From assembly GCA_963576475.1 (NCBI GenBank), contig OY754987.1, forward strand, positions 8,922,666-8,986,665: a stretch of 64,000 nucleotides of DNA, given 5' to 3'. Positions 12,191 to 23,088 of this stretch are shown piece after piece. The translations under genes and the position numbers were made by a program. The notes under the pieces are model-generated. The model searched no databases, was not told the origin of the DNA, and saw only the letters and a list, made by a program, of their open reading frames with translations. The DNA comes from Molanna angustata. Its lineage: Eukaryota; Arthropoda; Insecta; Trichoptera; Molannidae. Position 1 is the first letter of the stretch, and each line of letters begins with the position of its first letter.

Positions 12191-13147
12191 TCATGACTGA
12201 GGATAGCGGCTGTAGTCTGTCGCCACACGTATGGCCCGCCTCCATGCCAATCTGTTTTGGGCTGAACGCAGAGCACCAGTCACCGAAGACCCCATTGTGG
12301 ACTTAACCAAATCACTCCATCTGGTCGGTGAGCGACCACGAGATCTCCGTCCCTCCACGCTGCCCATCACAACAAGCTTCTCGAGGCAGTCTGGTTCCCT
12401 TCTGGCAATGTGTCCAAAGAATTGAAGGATGAATCTGTAACATATCGTCGATAGACGATCCTCAATCCTTAGCTCGTCTAGAATTGACACATTGGTTCTT
12501 CTGGCTGTCCATGGGATGTGCAGCATACGCCTCCAGCACCACATTTCGAAAGCATCGATCCTCTTTCGCTCTGACTCCCTAAGTGTCCATGTTTCCACAC
12601 CATACAGGAACATCGGGAATATTAGAGCCCTGATGAGTCTAGCCTTCGTGTTTTTCGTAATGGTCCTGTCCTTCCATACTCTTGTGAGCTTTCCCAGTGC
12701 TCCCTTTGCCATGGCGATGCGTCTTTTTACTTCCGCTTCACAACCACCGGTGTCACATATGTTGGAACCCAGATATGTGAAGTCATGTACTATCTCAAGA
12801 TGGTTTAGAGATTTTTTTGGGGGAAGTTTACATGCTCTATTAATCACCATCAGTTTGGTTTTGCATTGGTTTATGCTCAGACCGAGTGATAAACTTTCCC
12901 TCTCAACACGATCCAAAAGTTGTTTCATATCGGTATCGTTTGTGGCTAATAGAGTTGTGTCGTCTGCAAAGCGTAAGGTGGAGATTTTCTTGCCACCAAT
13001 GCTGAATCCGGCCTCCCAACCATCCAGAGCTTTCCTCATTATATACTCTCCGTATATGTTAAAAAGAACAGGGGACAGTATACATCCCTTGCGGACACCC
13101 TTCTGGACTGAGAATTTAGCGGACAAGGCATTATTTAATCTTATCAT
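12191..13147 (-). CDS. RTE-like LINE reverse transcriptase, C-terminal 318 codons
   Basis: Open without stops for 318 codons. RT motif B-like GVRKGCILSPVLFN is at about 17-30 and the catalytic FADD at 60-63, followed by LSLGLSINQCKTK. The thumb and post-RT region has VETWTLRESERKRIDAFEMWCWRRML, the GHIARREPD block and GRRSRGRSPTRW near the end. The fingers and motif A are missing because the element is 5' truncated about 75 bp upstream of the first Met; the upstream sequence also has stops. The open frame suggests a fairly recent insertion, although it is not functional. The C-terminal arrangement is shared with RTE-type LINEs. Confidence 0.75.
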   Translation of the reverse strand: MIRLNNALSAKFSVQKGVRKGCILSPVLFNIYGEYIMRKALDGWEAGFSIGGKKISTLRFADDTTLLATNDTDMKQLLDRVERESLSLGLSINQCKTKLMVINRACKLPPKKSLNHLEIVHDFTYLGSNICDTGGCEAEVKRRIAMAKGALGKLTRVWKDRTITKNTKARLIRALIFPMFLYGVETWTLRESERKRIDAFEMWCWRRMLHIPWTARRTNVSILDELRIEDRLSTICYRFILQFFGHIARREPDCLEKLVVMGSVEGRRSRGRSPTRWSDLVKSTMGSSVTGALRSAQNRLAWRRAIRVATDYSRYPQS

Positions 13148-13545
13148 TTACTGTGGCAAAAATCTTTCTCGGGATTTTCCTTTCAAATATCAAGAGGTTG
13201 TTTTCGTCTCTTTTTGTTAAATATCATCACACATTCAGATTTTGACATTGTCCATCGAAAACTGCCTTGATCTTCCCAGTGGTCTCTTGCCCACTGGGTT
13301 ATTTTGCAGGATGCGTTTTGTGGCTTTTTCGTCTCCTGATCTGCCAAGATATCCAATCCAGGCTAATCTTTTAGATCTAATCTCGCTAGTGATTTAGGGT
13401 TGCCTTGTTAAGCCGCGAACTTCCTCATTGCTTCTTGGTCTACAGGTCTTGGTCACAATTCCCGATCTTGGGAATAATATTTTCTGTAATATCCTGTTTT
13501 CGAAAGTCAGCAACCTTTGTTGTAATTAAACCTTTTTTTTAAATC

Positions 13546-13984
13546 AACACACACAAATTTAAAAATCTAAAGCAGACAAAGTGTTGAAAGTATTTAACAA
13601 TAATTTTTAGTAAATTATAGTTTTACATCTAACAAATTAACCGATAACAAAGGTATCCCGCAGATTTTAGCGATACTTTCGGAATTATGATTCTGTAACT
13701 GTCAATCTGCATCTACTGTCCCTTTCATTAGTTTTTTTTTTATTTTTATTAAATTCACAATACATATTTATACAAAATATAAAACAGTCAAACTATATAG
13801 AAAAGATGCACAATAAGAAAAAATACTTTTCCCTTTACCAGAGTGCAAGCACTCGTGTGTAAAGGAGACAATTTTATACAAAAGACACAAAATATTATAT
13901 ATAAATAATTAAAAGATGTACTCGTAGAAGAGATTTGCATTCCGCTGGTTAACTGCCTAAAAATAAATTGTAAAATTAATAGGT
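13546..13984. other. Probable minus-strand LINE 3' UTR, otherwise unrecognised
   Basis: A T-run at 13731-13745 followed by attttattaaattcacaat looks like the A-tailed 3' end of a minus-strand LINE. Its body would extend to about 13980, where the plus-strand LINE starts. No coding sequence is visible. Confidence 0.3.
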
Positions 13985-16935
13985 ATGAATTTTACGTTGT
14001 TGCATTGTATAGAACCCACGGATCAGAGATGGGTGCATTTCTCAGGGGCTTAGAAAGAGTTGTTATGCCATTAAGAGGTAAGAATGTAGTGATAGCTGGG
14101 GATATTAATATAAATGTTGCGGATGAATACGAAGGAACTGATAAGAAAGAATATATTGACCTACTCAGTGACCATAACTTTAAACTTTGTTCAAAAAAAT
14201 ATACACGTGAATTCCACAACCAAACTCCATCATGTATTGACCATTTTTGGGTTAATACTCCGATTGAAAAATTGAATAATATAACAAGTGTGATATGGAA
14301 GAATTCGATCACTGATCATCACACAAAAATTCTCATTCACAATTTAATAATTGATAAACATGCTGATAGGGAGGAAACTAGTAAAATATATTTTTCCAAA
14401 CTGGATAATAAGTTACTGAAACAATCGCTCCTATCTGAAAGCTGGTCTCAGGTCTATGAGTGTGAAAACGCCGAGGATTGTGCGTTAATTTTTCATAGTA
14501 TTCTTGATAGATATATCTCAGCAGCAACCTCTCAAACGGAGACAAAAAGGAAATGTCAATCCAAATATAAACGAATAAAACCGTGGATCACCCACGGAAT
14601 AATTGTATCTATAAGATATAAGGAAGTGCTATATAAGAGAACAATGCGATACCCTAATGATATTTCGGCAAAGATAAACTTTAAAAAGTATAGAAACATT
14701 TTAACTAATTTAATCCGACGTACCAAGAACGACTATTATAAAGATAAAATAAGTCAAGCCGGACAAAATGTAAAAAAAATATGGGATACTGTAAATATGG
14801 CAATGAATAGGAAAACAAAACACCAACCTATTGTTAAAGTAATGGATTACAAAACAGATACAGTCTTGGACGTTTCAAATGATACTAAGAAGTGTGCTAA
14901 TATTTTCAATGTTTTTTTCAGTTCTGTGGGTCATACTCTTGCTAGTAAAATTAATAATAATTCAGATGATGTAGATGTTGATTCAATTCAACCAATGACA
15001 TCATCTGACTCTTTAAAACTAAGGGAATTTAATATGACATCTGAGAGAGAAATAGAAACCATTGTCAAATCAATGAAAGGTGGATCATCACCTGGATTTG
15101 ATAATATTACTGTTGATATAATGAAAGAGAATTTGAACATCTTGTCTAAACCGTTAACATATATAATAAATGTCAGCTTAAAAGAAGGAGTTTTTCCTTC
15201 AATTTATAAAATATCTAATGTTACTCCAATATTCAAGTCTGGGGATGCGATGGACCCATCCAATTATCGACCCATAGCTTTGACATCAAACATTGCTAAA
15301 GTATATGAGAAGGTTATTAAACATAGAATTTTAAGTTATACTAATGACATAAAACTGATTAGTAGTAATCAATATGGTTTCCGCGAGAAATTGGGTACAG
15401 ATGACGCTATCGCAAGACTGACGTCTAAAATTTGTGATGCTCTTGATAAACATAAAAAATGTATTGGAATTTTCATTGATTTACAAAAAGCTTTCGATAG
15501 CGTTAGTCATAATAGATTGATCAAAAAATTAAAATACGCTGGATTCGATTATATGGCCTTGAGTTGGATGCGTAGCTACCTAAATAAACGAGAGCAGTTT
15601 GTAAAGTTAAACGGTGTGCTTAGCGACCAGGTCAGTTCACAATATGGGATCCCACAAGGTACTGTATTGGGACCTGTACTGTTCTTGATATACGTTAATG
15701 ATTTATATAAACTGGATCTTCACTCTAGTGTTATTTCCTTTGCCGACGACACAGTCATGTTGTCTGTGGGAGAGACATGGAGTGAGGTAACTGAAAGAGC
15801 AAATAAAGACATAAATGTATTAAAGGCTTGGTTTAATTGCAATATATTAACATTAAATGCACAAAAAACTACTGTAGTGCCTTTCGCAATTCAAGGCAAA
15901 AATATACCAAATACGTTAAATATTAAAATCCACCGACAGGATTGTGATGCATTTGGTTCTTGTTCAGAACCTCAGTGTACCACACTAAATGTGAGCAAGA
16001 ATGTCAAATATTTGGGTGTCATAATTGAATCTGAAATGAAATGGAAGGACCATATATGTAAGACAGGAGAAAGATTGCATAAAATATTTTATGTTTTTTA
16101 CCGTATAAGAAATTTTCTGGATATTGAAATGCTTAGAATGACATATTATGCATTGGCTCAGTCTGTGATGCAATATGGAATAATTGGATGGGGAGGGTCG
16201 TATCCTGCTCACTTGAAATTATTATATACCATACAAAGAAAGATTATTAAAATTATTTTAGTAAAGCCAAGCGATTTTCCCACTGAAGAGTTATTTTCTC
16301 AATTTAAAGTTAAAAAATTAAATGTGTTATATAAAATAAATGCAATTAAACAAATATGTAAAGAATATTTCACTAACCAAATTCACCCTATAGACAATCT
16401 AAGATTTGGTCCTCGCACAAGTGGAATGATAAATATCCCAAAGAAAAATACATCTTTTGGCCAAAATCATTATTCATATTATGGGGTGAAGTGGTTTAAT
16501 GATTTACCAGTGGATATGAGAATAGTGGCGCAAAATAATTTTGGTGGTTTCTTGGTATTGCTGAAAGACTTTTTGAAGTAACATTTTTCTTGTGTATTCA
16601 TTGTGTATTGTTTATTTTCAATTTGTGTATTTTTATTTATTCTACAGACCAATTTTGTATTTTTTTTTCTCTCTTTATAATATTATGTATGTTTGTATCT
16701 AAATATGTATGTTATTGTAAATAGATTAGTGCCTAGATTAAGATGTATGTATATAAATAGATTAGATAGTTTGTAGATTTGTGAAATGTGACTCACTTCA
16801 AAGCACGAGAAAACTCTTTTTGAAGTTGAGTCATAAAAAAAAAAACAAAATTATAATGTATCTTTTTAAAAATTGTATATATTGTTGTATTGTGTATTTT
16901 TCTTTGTTATTTTTAATAATAAATAAATAAATAAA
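13985..16935 (+). mobile_element. CR1/jockey-group LINE, 5' truncated
   Basis: Starts inside the endonuclease domain at about 13985, has one long ORF to 16581, then a 350-bp 3' UTR ending in aataaataaataaataaaa at 16915-16940. A second copy of its last ~105 bp lies at 46911-47030 and is almost identical. The diverged relic at 52511-53170 belongs to the same clade. Confidence 0.85.
13987..16581 (+). CDS. LINE ORF2: partial AP endonuclease plus reverse transcriptase
   Basis: The frame is open for more than 860 codons and continues upstream of 14005 to the truncation point. Numbering from 14005, the endonuclease C-terminal half carries AGDININV (31-38), SCIDHFWV (76-83) and the TDHHT version of the S-D-H active-site motif (103-107). 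The RT domain has NYRPIALTS (420-428), motif A FIDLQKAFD (490-498), motif B GIPQGTVLGP (548-557) and catalytic FADD (579-582). The later YLGV block and C-terminal WFNDLP block follow. The missing N-terminal endonuclease half (the E and N residues) means it cannot nick a target. No stop or frameshift is seen, which suggests a young insertion. Confidence 0.85.
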   Translation, partial: EFYVVALYRTHGSEMGAFLRGLERVVMPLRGKNVVIAGDININVADEYEGTDKKEYIDLLSDHNFKLCSKKYTREFHNQTPSCIDHFWVNTPIEKLNNITSVIWKNSITDHHTKILIHNLIIDKHADREETSKIYFSKLDNKLLKQSLLSESWSQVYECENAEDCALIFHSILDRYISAATSQTETKRKCQSKYKRIKPWITHGIIVSIRYKEVLYKRTMRYPNDISAKINFKKYRNILTNLIRRTKNDYYKDKISQAGQNVKKIWDTVNMAMNRKTKHQPIVKVMDYKTDTVLDVSNDTKKCANIFNVFFSSVGHTLASKINNNSDDVDVDSIQPMTSSDSLKLREFNMTSEREIETIVKSMKGGSSPGFDNITVDIMKENLNILSKPLTYIINVSLKEGVFPSIYKISNVTPIFKSGDAMDPSNYRPIALTSNIAKVYEKVIKHRILSYTNDIKLISSNQYGFREKLGTDDAIARLTSKICDALDKHKKCIGIFIDLQKAFDSVSHNRLIKKLKYAGFDYMALSWMRSYLNKREQFVKLNGVLSDQVSSQYGIPQGTVLGPVLFLIYVNDLYKLDLHSSVISFADDTVMLSVGETWSEVTERANKDINVLKAWFNCNILTLNAQKTTVVPFAIQGKNIPNTLNIKIHRQDCDAFGSCSEPQCTTLNVSKNVKYLGVIIESEMKWKDHICKTGERLHKIFYVFYRIRNFLDIEMLRMTYYALAQSVMQYGIIGWGGSYPAHLKLLYTIQRKIIKIILVKPSDFPTEELFSQFKVKKLNVLYKINAIKQICKEYFTNQIHPIDNLRFGPRTSGMINIPKKNTSFGQNHYSYYGVKWFNDLPVDMRIVAQNNFGGFLVLLKDFLK

Positions 16936-16940
16936 ATAAA

Positions 16941-17879
16941 ATAATTATTATCTATACAAAAAGAAGTTAATATAATTTACATATTAGTCAAATAATAAGT
17001 TTAATTTATTCTATATATTCAATGACGATAATATCAGTATTGGCTGAGTTAATGAGGAAACTCCAATGCAACTAATTACATCTGAGTACCTGTGTGGCCT
17101 TAAGTGGTTAAGGTTAACGTTTACCTCTATACTACAAAGCTAGAGTACATTTTTTTATACTTGAAAAGTTAACAATCCCTGAATACATTTTTACTAAGTA
17201 CCTACAAATCAATTGCTTGTATTCTTGACACGAAACCTTAAAAAAAAGAATTTCCAGAAAGAAAAAGCGTTTTTAAAGTTTTACTTCTTGAAATTGTCAA
17301 CCTCATCAGAAGAACCCCATTGTGTTTTTTTTTCTTTTGTGCACAATCTATGTATATATATACAGTGTGCTATCTAAACGACAGGGACCTAAATATGAAA
17401 ATAAAGATTAAAATGATAGTCATTGAGGCTCAGTTCTCTCTGCCTACCCTGCTACTGACATGGCGTGATAGTTTATACGTAATAAAATAAAACATTATGA
17501 TTATTTTTTAAGTTTCCTTTCAGCTATGAAACCATTTTATTAGTAATTCGTGACTGTGAGTTATCCTGTTATAAGGTGGTTGGTCGTAAATTATGTAAAT
17601 AATTAGGCAGTACACGTCTGAAGGAATTGAATAAAACAATATTATATCGCAAACACAATTTTCACACAAAAAAGCAGACTTTCGTGTTTCTAGATGTAAA
17701 TTTTATCTAACACGCAATTTGTATTCTCTGAACTTTACTAATGTAATATTTTTGGTGCTTTTCTAAACACTTTTAATAATTATTTTATGGTGTTACTTCA
17801 AAAATATACTTTAAATCGTCATAATTCTAGGCTTCTACTGCTGCTCTTACCGTTTTTCCTTTAAAAATATATTTTTTTT
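16941..17879. other. No gene; scattered repeat fragments
   Basis: A 50-bp block at 17425-17480 (ctctctgcctaccctgctactgacatggcgtgata in part) matches the 3' end of the LINE family seen at 27950-28165 and 39240-39290. The rest is AT-rich and unrecognised. Confidence 0.4.
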
Positions 17880-18065
17880 AATATATTTAGTGGAAAGCCC
17901 ATTACAAGGCCATACGACCGTCAAAATGTGGGGTACATTTTTTATCCCAAGATATGGGGTACCAGCGACAGGTGTATCTTAACACGCTGGTCACGTCTCA
18001 CCTAAGAAGAAGTCATTCAGAATAGGTGGTGAATCGCATTGCTGTACACTTACAGATTTATAATA
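17880..18065 (-). repeat. SINE-like short repeat, family S
   Basis: Shares gtaccagcgacaggtgta and aggtggtgaatcgcattg blocks, in the same order and spacing, with 37318-37495 and 53218-53415. A fragment is also present at 35695-35770. All copies have the same orientation here. Orientation is taken from the end that resembles a LINE 3' tail. Confidence 0.5.
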
Positions 18066-18382
18066 TTTTTTTCTAAACATTTATTTTATATATTAAATAT
18101 CCTTTTTTTGTTCAACAATATAACAAATTAAATTAAAAATACATAATGATATTTACAAAAATATTAATAAAATTGTTGCATTACCTCTTCAAAAAGATTA
18201 AAACCTTGTATTGTACTTGATGAGGGAATCATTTGATATAAGATATTACAATAAATACATAGTTATGTATATGACGGTGAAAAAAAAGCTATGCAAAAAC
18301 AAATATACCTACTAAGTTTAGTTTGTTGATCGACAATTCTTGATAGGACTCCATTGTATGTAGATATAAATATAAAAAAAAT

Positions 18383-18440
18383 ATCGTCAGAATAACACAT
18401 TATTCTGACGATGTGCCTTGCACGAAACGCGTCGACAGTC
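18383..18440 (+). ncRNA. Hammerhead-ribozyme-like motif (Penelope-like)
   Basis: The strand reads CTGACGA (18405-18411), one spacer base, then a 4-bp stem GTGC/GCAC with loop CTT (18413-18423). GAAA (18424-18427), the palindrome CGCG (18428-18431) and TC follow. This order is the conserved core of a hammerhead: CUGANGA, stem II, GAAA, stem III, UH. The palindromic stem III would only work as a dimer, as reported for Penelope-like elements. Stem I is weak in this copy; instead the preceding bases form a perfect 13-bp hairpin (18384-18412). An A-rich stretch follows. Activity is not implied. Confidence 0.5.
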
Positions 18441-18482
18441 AAATAAATAAAATATAACTATTACCAAGTATTTTTTTATATT

Positions 18483-18734
18483 CCAACTGTCGATTCGTTC
18501 ATGAGAATTCAATTCTCTGAATGAATCGACATTATTAATCCAACTGTCGATTCGTTCATGAGAATTCAATTCTCTGAATGAATCGACATTAAAGCTAAGA
18601 TGCGTGTACGAAGGAACATTTTGTTTAACGTAGTGGACTTTTTGCATGCTTATAACACCAACTAGAGGCCTCGCAGCATATATGTTCCCATACATGGATT
18701 TACTCAGAATTCTGAGTAGAACATTTTATGTGAG

Positions 18735-18797
<63 letters not shown>

Positions 18798-19628
18798 TGT
18801 GTGTGTGCCTGTGTGTGTGTCCGTCCGTCCCTTATAACATTTGATCCGCTCAATTCAAAGAGCCCAAAATTTCAGAATATATAAACAGTTATAGGTCTAC
18901 AAAACTTTTATAATCAGAATTTTGAATTTTCGTTTCAGTCAGAGGTTATCCATTTTTGAAATATTGGTTCATTTTTCCATATATCTCAGAAACCATAAAA
19001 GCTAGAACGCTAAAAATTGGTATAAACATAGAAAAATACAAAAACTCAAATAACTTCTTTCAAAAAAATTCCAGGGTTTCTTAAACATTTTTTATTAAGA
19101 AAAATATTTTTATGATAAATTTATGAGTTTAACTACCTAACTATATTTCCAAATATTTTAAAAATATCGAAAAAAGCCGAAACACCCCAACTAGATAATT
19201 TAGTTTTCTATAAAAAATATTTGTATTGTAAAAGTAAATCTCGATTTTTTTTTAACAATTGTTATAAAAATTGAATTTAGTGACGACATCGCTTCATACA
19301 ATTTGTATGGTAGTCGCCTATACACAATATGTAAGAAGACTTAATATGTAGTTTGATACTTATGTAAATCTCCAAACATACATACCATCATGCTGTTTTC
19401 ATATTCTGTGTAGGAAAAACAGACTGACCTCCATACTATCCTATCCTGACAAACATACCTACCTACATGTTTTATATAGAAAATAAAATATCTTCAAATA
19501 TTTATTAATTTGTGTTGTTTATAGTTTGGTACGTATTCTTTGATTTTGCATAAATATTTGTTAATTTGTGTTGTTTATAGTTTGGTACGTATTCTTTGAT
19601 TATGCATACTATCGCCATCGACAGTTGG
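18483..19628 (+). mobile_element. Interspersed TIR element, family B, copy 2
   Basis: Ends are inverted: CCAACTGTCGAT at 18483 and ATCGACAGTTGG ending at 19628. Near the left end a hairpin-forming block of about 45 bp occurs twice in tandem (18483-18530 and 18541-18588), against once in copy 1. A (GT)n tract is at 18738-18822. A roughly 56-bp unit is duplicated in tandem at about 19497-19608. It is non-coding. Copy 1 is 155-1162 inverted; partial copies lie at 55935-56060 and 59345-59415. Confidence 0.65.
18738..18822. repeat. (GT)n microsatellite
   Basis: GT dinucleotide tract with a few GTCT/GTGCCT interruptions, inside the family B element. Confidence 0.95.
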
Positions 19629-19689
19629 ATCTCATGTGTTACATGCAACTAGTTATATCTAAATATACCTAGATAAAAAACAATAGAAA

Positions 19690-20062
19690 ACGGGCAATTC
19701 GAAAAAAATTTGGTCACATCAATACATACATTATTACATACACCAGTTTAGATTGAGAAAAGTTTTTTCAGTCTTTGTTTGAACCTTTTAAAATCATTAT
19801 TTATCTATTTTATTTCATCTGGAAGGCAATTGAAATTATTTATTATTACCATATAAATGTAATTGTTTTGCATTTGTCTAGTATAACGTACATAAATTCT
19901 TCAATTCTTGAAGCGATTAATATTTTATAAAACGATGGTTGGTCCATTTCCCAAATATGAAGGGATCTTTTCATTAGAGGAGAATTCTTAACGCTTCTAA
20001 TACAAAGAAAAATTAATTTAATATCACGTTGAGTAATATTCTCGTGTAACTTTCTACTTTAA
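19690..20062 (-). pseudogene. Degenerate jockey-like LINE C-terminal relic
   Basis: On the minus strand a block reading NFNCLPDEIK followed by FKRFKQRLKKLF (about 19750-19835) matches the W-N-x-LP-x-x-I plus FK-x-x-L-K end of jockey-group ORF2 proteins. Several stops are present. No RT core is visible. The upstream limit at about 20062 is a guess. Confidence 0.4.
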
Positions 20063-21640
20063 GTCTGGGTAAGGACCGGATTCACTATAGGTTCAAATTG
20101 TGATTTATCCATTATGATTATAAAAATATCAAAATAGTTTGAGTTCCCAAAATATTAGTAATTATAATATTATTATTGATAACAATAACGATAAATAACC
20201 ATACTACAAAACAGAATTTTAATGTATTTGAAATTAAACATGAAAATCGTGAAATTTGCAAACTTTAATATGAAAAAAAACTTATTTATGTAACAGTATA
20301 TAACGATAATATAAGAAAGACAAACTAATATAAAAATACGCGCGCTACTCCACAAATGGTATATCATGAAATAATCTTGGAATAGGCGCGCACGATAATT
20401 CTGTTATTTATATTGTATTTTTTACCTGATTTAATTAAATTTATATGTATTTTTTTATATATTTGCACAGGAATGCCCGGCATATTGGGTTCTATTATAA
20501 ATTCGCTACTGATCGCGTGATCGACTGACGTATTTATCCTCTAAAAATTTTAGTAATAATAACACGATTCGTTTTCAAGGGAAGGAAATCCTTATTTTTT
20601 GGTTAGTGTTCCAAGCGCCCAAAACTGTGATTCTGCCCTGGCCTTTTGGGATAAATAAACCGCACTGAAATTTCTCATTTAGAAAACATCCTTGAACACA
20701 AAATAAAACACTAAAAGTTTTATTAAAAAACTGGACAGCGAGATGTGGCTAATGCCAAACTCTCTGCTGCACACAATAACGAGGGAGGGCAAAAATACAC
20801 AGTATCTAATGAGGTATAGGGCGGTGAAACCACAAGAGATTATTTTTAATATCAGTTTGAGAATTTTATTTTACAAAAATAATACCACTTAAGTACTTGC
20901 ATTTATTATGTAAACTTATGTGCAAACAAGGGAACAATAGGGATATTACTGCCGTAAAGTAACTTCGTCCAAACAATCAATGTAAGGTGAAACATTAAGT
21001 ATAGTTGATTTATAATTATGGTCATTTTTAAACAACTGCAAGAAAAATGACATATTTAAAAAATCCCCTCGTCAGCGGCTTGTCGGTACTTGATCCATGT
21101 TTGATTGTCAGTCTCGCCTAGCCCCTTTCGGTACTTAACCGAAGTTCGATTTGGCTGATCTCCACGTTTGAGGTTGACCTATTTAGTGGCAGAGGTATGA
21201 AATATGCTATCCTTGTGTTATCCAACGCACAGCCGCTTTGGGGATGAACAGGAATTAGTCCTATAACATTCCAGATGGAGTGCGGTAAGAGACTGAGAAA
21301 ATCCTCTAAACTTCCATTTGTGGTTCAATGGATCACCGCCTTTAGCTTAAAGAATAAAAAAAAGATGATACAAATTTATTCCACAGTCTAAAAATTCGTA
21401 AAACTGGAAATATTTCATAGCATTTTTTGTTCAAATAATAATAGCACGGTCAAATATACCTACATTAAGAGCAATAACTTTCAAAGCCAGAATTTTGGGT
21501 TTTGGAGCAATTTTTATCATAGTAACTATCAGACTCAGAATAGGTGGGGCAAACTCGACACATAAAATGTCCCTTGACTCTTACACAATGAACAAAAATC
21601 ATAATAGACACTAACTATAACATTTTGTTTTCTTTTTGTT
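20063..21640. other. No gene recognised; upstream of the receptor
   Basis: The stretch 21060-21340 is less AT-rich and looks transposon-like, but no protein or tRNA motif could be recognised. No core promoter could be assigned; the transcription start of the receptor gene may lie outside the window. Confidence 0.4.
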
Positions 21641-21642
21641 GC

Positions 21643-22011
21643 AGATAGAGATGAAGGCTTCGTTGAAGGCGAATCATGTCAAGTCTATGGGGAAATCAAG
21701 GATACTTTGAAATGAGCAAAATGTAAAGACGAAGAAGATGAGAGTAACTTTACAAACGCTTATATGAAGTTGCAGAACAATAACATGTCGGAAATTGCAA
21801 AAGTTTTCAAAACAATGAGAAAACTATAACAATGCAAGAAAGAAACAAGGCGATGATAACCCACGACAAGACAACACAGCCATGATGTGAAATAGAATCC
21901 ACAAGTGTACGAAACAAACTAAGTTAATAAAATGTGACGACATAATCAGGCCGATTTTTATATTTATCGTTTGAAAGAGAGATTCCGACAAACCGGAAGA
22001 CACAATATCGT
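21643..22011 (+). promoter_or_regulatory. Probable splice acceptor and uORF-containing 5' UTR of the receptor
   Basis: A pyrimidine-rich tract followed by gcag ends at 21644, a good acceptor, which implies an upstream non-coding exon. The 367 bases between it and the receptor start contain several short upstream ORFs: 21651-21710 (19 codons), 21712-21726 (4), 21738-21767 (9) and 21764-21829 (21). If transcribed, these would be expected to lower translation of the main ORF. The UTR assignment depends on the acceptor being used. Confidence 0.5.
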
Positions 22012-23088
22012 ATGGCGACCCAAACCGTTCATCCTCGCAACCCATCATTCGACCTCACTCTATCTTCAGCTTTCTTCATTTTGTTCTCCCTCCTGCTGTT
22101 CAAGAATCCAGACATCGTTACTGCCTCGCTACAGACGAACCCGGTTAACTACACGATCCACAACTCGTTCCCATCGCCTCATTTCATAGCCTTGACGACG
22201 TTGGATCTCCACCAGACCACGACCACGAAGATCCCGTCGACAACGTACGTGTCTAAAATATTCACGGAAGACGAGTACCTGGTTGACAACATAACCGGGT
22301 TATCGAGTAACGAGACTGGGAACAACAGCATATGGATCCCAGGCAACAACTCACAATACAGCACCGCAGCTTCCGTCATTATCTTCATCATCCTCTTCTG
22401 TGTCATAATTGGAACCATTGTCGGTAACATCTTAGTCTGCATCGCCGTGTGTTTGGTGAGAAAGCTCCGACGTCCGTGCAACTATTTGCTGGTGTCGTTG
22501 GCAGTAAGTGACTTATGTGTCGCGATACTTGTGATGCCAATGGCCATGGTTTACGAAATCCTCGGGAATTGGCCCTTCGGTTCGGTCGTTTGTGACTTTT
22601 GGGTTTCGATTGACGTGCTGTCATGCGCCGCGAGCATCTTGAACCTTTGCATGATCTCGGTGGACAGGTATTATGCCATAACGAAACCGCTGGAGTACGG
22701 TGTAAAACGAACTCCGAGACGGATGATATTCTGTGTGTTCTTGGTGTGGTTGGGCGCGGCGTGCATATCACTACCCCCGCTGTTAATATTAGGAAATAAA
22801 ACTGGAAATTCGCAGTGCAACGTCTGTCAGAACTTTGGTTATCAAATTTACGCAACCCTGGGGTCATTTTATATTCCCTTGATTGTTATGATGGTGGTTT
22901 ACTACAAGATCTTCAGGGCGGCCAGAAAGATTGTAATGGAAGAGAAGAGGGCGCAGTCTCATCTGGAGAGCCATTGCTACTTGGAGATAAACGTGAAGAA
23001 TGGTGGTGCTGCCGAGTCGAAGCTTTTGCAGGGTCGTCAGGCGACGCAGAATGCCCCGAGGTCATCAGTTACGGGAAACAATTCATCT
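22012..23088 (+). CDS. 5-HT7: 5-HT7-type serotonin receptor, coding exon 1
   Basis: Encodes residues 1-359 of a class A biogenic-amine GPCR of the plasma membrane. Family members bind serotonin and, for 5-HT7, raise cAMP through Gs. The extracellular N terminus (about 120 residues) has N-glycosylation sequons (NYT 46, NIT 93, NET 100, NNS). TM1 spans about 121-149 with the conserved GN. TM2 has LAVSD with Asp167. TM3 has Asp201, the amine-binding Asp3.32, and DRY at 218-220. TM4 is about 238-260 and TM5 about 277-300. Cys194 and Cys269 or Cys272 are the likely TM3-ECL2 disulphide pair. The run RKLRRPCNYLLVSLAVSDLC and EYGVKRTPRRM are typical of insect 5-HT7. The exon ends at a codon boundary before GTAAGTATC, inside intracellular loop 3. 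ATG at 22012 is chosen because it gives a full N terminus; a hydrophobic run at 20-30 may act as a signal segment. Confidence 0.92.

Larger units (their letters stand above)
11028..13223 (-). mobile_element. RTE-like LINE, 5' truncated, flanked by 14-bp TSD
   Basis: A minus-strand LINE that starts within RT at 13223 and ends in a TCAT-repeat tail (tgatga repeats on the minus strand) at 11028-11040. Short tandem-repeat tails are typical of the RTE group. It is flanked by identical 14-bp direct repeats, 11014-11027 and 13224-13237. Its 3' UTR is interrupted by the foldback DNA element at 11065-11898. Removing that element restores continuous 3' UTR sequence. Confidence 0.8.
10902..13545 (-). 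mobile_element. Older RTE-like LINE 3' relic, split by a nested LINE
   Basis: The outer parts (13224-13545 and 10902-11027) read through as one C-terminal region on the minus strand. Right of the insert are WIGYLGRSGDEKA and GKRPLGRSRQ. Left of it are CDDWESAAADR and EAKAHRRRFKS. The join is the 14-bp duplication TCATCACACATTCA (11014-11027 and 13224-13237). Several stops and frameshifts show it is an old dead copy. Only the post-RT region remains. Confidence 0.65.
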
